A DNA stretch of 64,000 bases from REEB52 sp964626905 (lineage in GTDB: Bacteria; Chlamydiota; Chlamydiia; Chlamydiales; SM23-39). The stretch is taken from assembly GCA_964626905.1 (NCBI GenBank), contig CAZVHA010000003.1, forward strand, positions 1 to 64,000. The letters run 5' to 3'. A program made the position numbers and the translations under genes. Positions 59,710-64,000 of this stretch are shown here, one piece after another. How positions within the stretch are numbered: the stretch's first letter is position 1; each line of letters opens with the position of its first letter. Under the pieces are notes generated by a model that was not told where the DNA came from, searched no databases, and worked only from the letters and a program-made list of their open reading frames with translations.

Positions 59710-60339
59710 ATGTCACTTACGCCATATGTCATTGAAGACACCGGACGCGGCGAGCGTTCCATGGATATCTATTCTCGACTTTTGAAAGATCGGATTATTT
59801 TCATCGGGACCGATGTTGGCGATCAAATGGCAAACGTCGTGGTCGCACAGCTCCTCTTTTTAAAAATGGAAGACCCGAAAAAAGACATCAATCTCTACAT
59901 CAATTCACCGGGGGGGCAGATCACGGCGGGGCTTGCGATTTTGGATACGATGCTCTTTTTGGGCTGTGATATCAACACCTATTGTATTGGGCAAGCCGTT
60001 TCGATGGCGGCTCTTTTGCTGGCAGCTGGGGCAAAAGGGAAGAGGTTTGCCCTTCCCCACAGCCGTATCATGCTCCACCAACCGTATGGCGGGGTGATGG
60101 GGACATCGGAGGATATCGCGCTGCAGGCGAAGGAGATTTTGGAGCTCAAAAAGATCACATCGTCTCTGATGTCCCGATTTACAGGGCAATCGGTTGAAAA
60201 GGTGCTCGAAGATTCGGAACGGGATTTTTATATGGATCCCGAGGCCGCATTGAAATATGGGATTGTCGATCATATCGCACAACCCTCACATTTAAATAAA
60301 AGTATGGAAAAAGTGGGCGGACTTCCGGCAAGTGTATGA
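59710..60339 (+). CDS. clpP: ATP-dependent Clp protease proteolytic subunit
   Basis: 209 residues. Catalytic triad Ser98 (IGQAVSMAALLLAAG), His near 123 (SRIMLHQPYGGVMG) and Asp near 172 (SERDFYMDPEAALKYGI-VDHI region). Forms a tetradecameric barrel working with ClpX. Chlamydia has two clpP genes; this one, beside clpX, corresponds to clpP2. Overlaps clpX by 4 bp. Confidence 0.96.
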   Translation: MSLTPYVIEDTGRGERSMDIYSRLLKDRIIFIGTDVGDQMANVVVAQLLFLKMEDPKKDINLYINSPGGQITAGLAILDTMLFLGCDINTYCIGQAVSMAALLLAAGAKGKRFALPHSRIMLHQPYGGVMGTSEDIALQAKEILELKKITSSLMSRFTGQSVEKVLEDSERDFYMDPEAALKYGIVDHIAQPSHLNKSMEKVGGLPASV

Positions 60340-61562
60340 CAAAGAAAAATTCAAGTGAAATGGCGAGTTGTTCTTTTTGCGGCAGGACAGAAGATGTTGT
60401 CGAAAAACTGATTTCGGGGCCGAACGCCTATATTTGCGACAAGTGCGTGGGGCTCTGTGTCGACATTGTGCAAAAAAAGCCGATCAGCTACGAGATGAAG
60501 CTGTTGAAGCCAAAAGAGATTAAGAACCATCTCGACGAATATATCATTGGGCAAGAGTCTGCAAAAAAGACGATTGCAGTGGCCGTCTACAACCATTATA
60601 AGCGGATCCGTTCGCTTGCAAAGCAATCGGATCTGGAATACAGCAAGTCGAATGTGATGTTGCTTGGGCCGACTGGCTCTGGCAAAACGCTCATTGCAAG
60701 GACGCTTGCCCTTATTTTGGATGTCCCTTTTGCCATATCTGATGCGACGACGCTGACGGAAGCGGGCTATGTGGGAGAGGACGTCGAAAACATCATTTTA
60801 CGCCTTTTGCAGGCGGCCGATTACGATGTTGCCAAGGCGGAACACGGCATTATCTACGTCGACGAGATCGACAAAATCCGGAAGACGACCTCCAACGTTT
60901 CGATCACGCGCGACGTATCGGGAGAGGGGGTGCAGCAGGCCCTTTTAAAAATTGTCGAGGGGACAGTGGCGAACGTGCCACCCAAAGGGGGGAGGAAGCA
61001 TCCGAACCAAGAGTATATTAAGGTGAACACCCAAAATATCCTTTTTATTGTGGGTGGGGCTTTTGTCCATTTAGACAAGATGATTGCGAAGAGGCTTGGC
61101 AAGAGCACGATTGGATTTGATGCGGCGACAAAACGGGTCTTTGATGTGAGCGAGACGAACTATCTCCTTTCGAAAGTGGAGCCGGAAGATCTGATCTCAT
61201 TTGGGATGATTCCCGAATTTGTGGGGAGGTTTAACAGCATCGCCAATTGTAACGAGCTGACGGTGCAAGATCTCGTCGAGATTTTAGTGAAGCCGAAAAA
61301 TGCGATCATCAAGCAATACGAGCACCTATTTGCCGAGGAGAATGTGAAGCTGCAATTTTCGCAAGATGCACTTGAGGCGATGGCGCAAAAGGCGAAAGAG
61401 ACAGGGACTGGGGCGAGGGCGCTTCGGATGATTGCGGAAGGGTTGTTGCGCGATCTCATGTTTGAAGTGCCATCGGATCCGACCATCAAAGCAATTCTGA
61501 TTGAAAAAGCGTGCATTACGGACAACAAAGAGCCAAAGGTGACACGCGACGTCTCCGCCTAA
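60336..61562 (+). CDS. clpX: ATP-dependent Clp protease ATP-binding subunit ClpX
   Basis: 408 residues. N-terminal zinc-binding domain (CSFCGRTEDVVEKLI and YICDKCVGLC), AAA+ core with Walker A LLGPTGSGKTLIART, Walker B IIYVDEIDKI, pore loop TEAGYVGEDVENI, and sensor 2 TGTGARALRMI. Unfolds tagged substrates and feeds them to ClpP. Its stop is followed 18 bp later by an inverted-repeat element. Confidence 0.97.
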   Translation: MTKKNSSEMASCSFCGRTEDVVEKLISGPNAYICDKCVGLCVDIVQKKPISYEMKLLKPKEIKNHLDEYIIGQESAKKTIAVAVYNHYKRIRSLAKQSDLEYSKSNVMLLGPTGSGKTLIARTLALILDVPFAISDATTLTEAGYVGEDVENIILRLLQAADYDVAKAEHGIIYVDEIDKIRKTTSNVSITRDVSGEGVQQALLKIVEGTVANVPPKGGRKHPNQEYIKVNTQNILFIVGGAFVHLDKMIAKRLGKSTIGFDAATKRVFDVSETNYLLSKVEPEDLISFGMIPEFVGRFNSIANCNELTVQDLVEILVKPKNAIIKQYEHLFAEENVKLQFSQDALEAMAQKAKETGTGARALRMIAEGLLRDLMFEVPSDPTIKAILIEKACITDNKEPKVTRDVSA

Positions 61563-61579
61563 TGGCCTTGTTGCATCAA

Positions 61580-61750
61580 GGTGGTAAAATAACCACCGAG
61601 GACACCGAAAACACCGAGGGGAAGGCTTGGTCCAATTCACTAACATCGATTACTCTTTCCGTGTGTAGTTCTGTAGTCCTCTCCATGTCACCGATTGAGC
61701 CACCTTTCCCCTCGGTGTTTTCGGTGTCCTCGGTGGTTATTTTACCGCTT
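61580..61750. repeat. CCACCGAGGACACCG inverted-repeat element, copy 2
   Basis: Arms 61580-61621 and 61708-61750 are near-perfect inverted repeats, almost identical to copy 1 at 31343-31510. The 86-bp interior is unrelated to that of copy 1. The complementarity extends outward as GGCCTTGTTGCATCAA on the left and TTGATATAACAAAGCC on the right. It separates clpX from the type III secretion genes and could fold into a strong hairpin. Confidence 0.8.
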
Positions 61751-61843
61751 TGATATAACAAAGCCCTGCCTGACACTTTCACTTTTTTTACTCTTGTAAA
61801 TTTTCTCATCTTCAGTGAATAATGGAACCGAGGGTGCATTTTC

Positions 61844-62242
61844 ATGCTTCAGGATTATTTGGAAAAGCTTTGCAAGGAGCTTGCGATTGCCACACCAAAA
61901 CTTAATGAACAAAAGAGCTACAAGCTCATGTTCGCAAGTGATGCGGTTCATATTCAAAATCTCGATCCTGGATGTTCGATGCATGCTCATATTTGCGAAG
62001 CACCTCAGAAAAGAAAAGAGGAACTCTACACTTATCTTATGCGCGCCAATTTATTAGGCCAAGGAACAGGTCTTACGCGCATCGGGATGGATGAAGATGA
62101 GAAGTTCTTGACTCTCTCGATGGGATTGCCGTATGAATTGAACTATCAGACGTTCAGGGAAATGTTTGAGGATTTTGTCAACTATTTGATCTATTGGAGA
62201 GAAGAAGTGACAAAATTAATGAGTGAAGAAAGGTTATACTGA
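61844..62242 (+). CDS. CesT/SycE-family type III secretion chaperone
   Basis: 132 residues, acidic and small like class I chaperones (LEKLCKELAIATPKLNEQKSYKLMF-type start; LYTYLMRANLLGQGTGL; FLTLSMGLPYELNY; MFEDFVNYLIYWREEV). In Chlamydia the homologous gene lies directly before the FHA-domain secretion protein, and its product has also been reported to bind RNA polymerase and the main sigma factor. Its last two codons and the stop (TTA TAC TGA) are the terminus of a palindromic element, so the natural C-terminus may have been altered. Confidence 0.85.
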   Translation: MLQDYLEKLCKELAIATPKLNEQKSYKLMFASDAVHIQNLDPGCSMHAHICEAPQKRKEELYTYLMRANLLGQGTGLTRIGMDEDEKFLTLSMGLPYELNYQTFREMFEDFVNYLIYWREEVTKLMSEERLY

Positions 62243-62408
62243 AATGACTTCAAAATTTGGGAATTTGGCAAAGTCGGCGCCGCAGATTTGGGGCAGCGAA
62301 GCGGCGCTGAAGCAGCTCAACTTATTCAAGTTGAGCGATGCAAGCGGTCCCAAAGATGCGGATGTCCGACGCAGCCGAAAACCAAATTTTGAAGTTATTT
62401 CAGTATAT
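62234..62408. repeat. TTATACTG palindromic element, complete copy between chaperone and sctD
   Basis: Left end TTATACTGAAATGACTTC and right end GAAGTTATTTCAGTATA are inverted repeats, continuing with CAAAATTTGG / CCAAATTTTG. The central hairpin at 62315-62336 (GCTCAACTT-ATTC-AAGTTGAGC) corresponds to that at 3828-3848. On the minus strand GGCTGCGTCGGACAT and GCATCGCTCAAC match 3335-3419. It overlaps the last nine bases of the chaperone gene and ends 17 bp before the sctD start. Confidence 0.78.
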
Positions 62409-62425
62409 ATTAAGCGGGTTTCTAG

Positions 62426-64000
62426 ATGCCAGCGCATCTGATTGTAGAAGAAGGGCCTCATCGAGGTCTCATTTTAAATCTCGAAGAGGGTGAAGAGTGG
62501 ATCATCGGCCGTGATCCCGATGTTTGTGATTTGAGTCTCGAAGACAGCACTGTTTCGAGAAAACACGTTCGATTGAATCGAGCTAAAGAGGGCGTTTATC
62601 TCAAAAATTTAAGTAAAGTCAATCCCGCTTTAGTCAACGATGAGGAACTTTCAATTCCGCGCCTTCTCAAAGAGGGCGATCGGATCCAGATCGGGAATAG
62701 CCTATTTCTCTTTTCCGAAGAAGCGATTCCAAATATCGATACTCCTGCTCCCAAAAAGGGGGATAAAAAAGGGGGATATGACGACATTTTTGGCGATATA
62801 GAACCTCCAAAAGAAGAGGAGCCGGAACCAGAACCGGAGCCTGAAGAAGAGGAGGGAGAAGAAGAAGAAAAAAAAGAAGAGGAGCCGAAATGGCCACCTG
62901 CTCCTCCAAAACCTGAGATGACCGCTTATGACACTATTTTCGAAGATAGCGGCCATGAAGAAGATATCCCTTTCCATCTCATGCCGGAGGCGCCTCTTGT
63001 ACTCAAAGTGATTTCAGGGCCCAATGCGGGAGCTGAAATTGGCATTGAGCGGGGGAAAAGTTACACAATTGGAAAAGATTCCCAATCTTGCGACATCGTC
63101 TTTCAAGATATGAGCGTTTCGCGCAACCACGCCCGCCTTGAGGTGAGCCAAGATGGGACGATGGACATCGAAGATCTCGGCTCCAAAAACGGGGTTGCCG
63201 TCAACGGATCGCTCCTCACAGAAAAGAAAATCGTCACCCCGCAAGATCTGATTGCCCTCGGGACCACCCTGTTCATGATCATCGATCGGGAACAGCCGCA
63301 AGAGACGATCTATTCGCCGGTGATCTCCACTCCAGAAACCCCACCTGAAGAGGAAAAGGAGTTAGATGAGGCAAAAATTCAAGGTTGGAAAGAAAAGCCG
63401 ATTCCGATGAATTATCTCGTCATTGGGGCTGCAGCCGCGGCGATTTTCCTCATCATGTTCATCACCTTTTTCTCGCTCTTTAAATCGAAAGAAATGGTGG
63501 TGACAAAAAAAGAGCCAATCTCCGAAATCAAAGAGGCGCTCGACAAGTTCAGCGATCTGCAATACTCGTTCAATCCGGGAAGTGGCAAACTCTTTTTAGT
63601 GGGTCACGTGCTCACGAATGTCGATTACCAAGAGATGAAATACCGCTTGAGCCAAATTGGATTTATCTCCTCCGTCGAGGACAACGTTGTGATCGACGAG
63701 GGAGTCTGGAAGATGATGAACGATGTGATTAGCATGAACGCCGACTGGCGCGGTGTCAGCATCCACTCTCCCGTCGCGGGGAAATTTGTCGTTAATGGCT
63801 ACATCCCCACTCTTGCAGAAGGGGGCCAACTCTACGATTATTTGACCGTCAATTTCCCTTACCTAGACCGCCTTGAAAATCAGATCGTCATCGAAGAGAC
63901 ACTCGACACACAGGTGAGAGGGATTGTCACGGCTGCCAATTTGGGAGGCATCACAGTCCAAATCTCCAATGGCAATGTGGTGGTTGGGGGCAATTACAAC
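62426..64000 (+). CDS. sctD: Type III secretion inner-membrane ring protein SctD/CdsD with two FHA domains (partial)
   Basis: 525 codons are visible; the gene runs past the window end. Domain order: FHA domain 1 (about 3-90; WIIGRDPDVCDLSLEDST, VSRKHVRL), an acidic, proline-rich linker (about 110-160, long runs of Glu), FHA domain 2 (about 190-280; YTIGKDSQSCDIVFQD, VSRNHARLEV, DLGSKNGVAVNG), a membrane helix (about 331-352; NYLVIGAAAAAIFLIMFITF), then periplasmic ring-building repeats (KLFLVGHVLTNVDYQEM, KFVVNGYIPTLAEGG). Two FHA domains before the membrane helix are typical of chlamydial CdsD, where they bind phosphothreonine. The ATG is 3 bases after a TCT and has only a weak GGG ribosome site. 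Confidence 0.93.
   Translation, partial: MPAHLIVEEGPHRGLILNLEEGEEWIIGRDPDVCDLSLEDSTVSRKHVRLNRAKEGVYLKNLSKVNPALVNDEELSIPRLLKEGDRIQIGNSLFLFSEEAIPNIDTPAPKKGDKKGGYDDIFGDIEPPKEEEPEPEPEPEEEEGEEEEKKEEEPKWPPAPPKPEMTAYDTIFEDSGHEEDIPFHLMPEAPLVLKVISGPNAGAEIGIERGKSYTIGKDSQSCDIVFQDMSVSRNHARLEVSQDGTMDIEDLGSKNGVAVNGSLLTEKKIVTPQDLIALGTTLFMIIDREQPQETIYSPVISTPETPPEEEKELDEAKIQGWKEKPIPMNYLVIGAAAAAIFLIMFITFFSLFKSKEMVVTKKEPISEIKEALDKFSDLQYSFNPGSGKLFLVGHVLTNVDYQEMKYRLSQIGFISSVEDNVVIDEGVWKMMNDVISMNADWRGVSIHSPVAGKFVVNGYIPTLAEGGQLYDYLTVNFPYLDRLENQIVIEETLDTQVRGIVTAANLGGITVQISNGNVVVGGNYN

Noticed and set aside
61576..61845. Minus-strand reading frame containing ITTEDTENTEG, and a plus-strand counterpart at 61511-61753
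   Set aside because: Both are translations of the inverted-repeat element; the sequence is explained by the DNA palindrome and has no gene start signals.
1..64000. CRISPR arrays, rRNA genes, prophage modules and complete insertion sequences
   Set aside because: No regularly spaced direct repeats, no rRNA sequence, no phage structural genes and no transposase were seen. The HSDR_N gene is not accompanied by restriction or modification subunits.

Overview
The window comes from a member of the Chlamydiae, most likely an environmental (Parachlamydia-like) lineage rather than Chlamydia itself. The evidence is gene content and order. pckG, mreB and an SNF2-type helicase run beside tig, clpP and clpX. 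A CesT-type chaperone sits beside an FHA-domain type III secretion protein (SctD/CdsD). kdsA, an LptC-like gene and lptB are consecutive. CtcB and CtcC lie in the same stretch as recO, a LysM protein and pheT. These are neighbourhoods I recall from Chlamydia genomes. Features unlike Chlamydia are an asparaginyl-tRNA synthetase, many palindromic repeat elements, a BRO-N fragment, DUF115 proteins and an AT-rich accessory block. Identification is from sequence reading only; no database search was run.

Layout. 1-5 kb: MFS transporter, small unknown proteins, an archaeal-type adenylate kinase-like protein, a BRO-N fragment and three palindromic elements. 5-13.5 kb: tRNA-Leu, an M15-like lipoprotein, the CtcB/CtcC sigma-54 two-component system, then a tight leftward cluster hpf - HSDR_N - DUF115 - MORN - DUF115, and recO. 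13.5-25 kb: AAA+ ATPase, tRNA-Leu/tRNA-Arg, M3-like peptidase, yidD, LysM protein, pheT, MORN protein, small lipoprotein, a 68-residue gene behind a consensus sigma-54 promoter, SNF2 helicase, trhO. 25-40 kb: rpsD - permease - nfo - asnS, hemA, rluD, khpA, a giant DHH-family protein, tRNA-Arg, S10 peptidase, dapB - kdsA - lptC-like - lptB, heptosyltransferase-like gene, ndk. 40-44 kb: unknowns and a UvrD/PcrA helicase. 43.7-48.6 kb: AT-rich block of membrane proteins and a methyltransferase. 48.8-51.9 kb: unknown proteins. 51.9-64 kb: pckG, mreB, SNF2 helicase (leftward); tRNA-Gly, tig, clpP, clpX, type III chaperone, sctD (rightward, cut by the window end).

Links between genes. The CtcB/CtcC system activates sigma-54 RNA polymerase, and a sigma-54 promoter matching every consensus position lies at 21747-21762, so signal input, activator and a candidate target are all in the window. 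kdsA, the LptC-like protein, lptB and the heptosyltransferase-like gene make and move lipopolysaccharide. Trigger factor, ClpP and ClpX handle protein folding and turnover. The chaperone and SctD belong to the type III secretion system.

The most unusual layer is a set of mobile-looking palindromes. One group has TTATACTG ends (3335-3419, 3708-3921, 62234-62408). One has 30-bp perfect terminal inverted repeats (4700-4873, with a decayed relative at 48625-48792). One has CCACCGAGGACACCG arms (31343-31510, 61580-61750). A fourth palindrome lies at 82-246. Several touch the 3' ends of genes and supply their stop codons, and in two families internal hairpins keep their pairing while their sequence changes.
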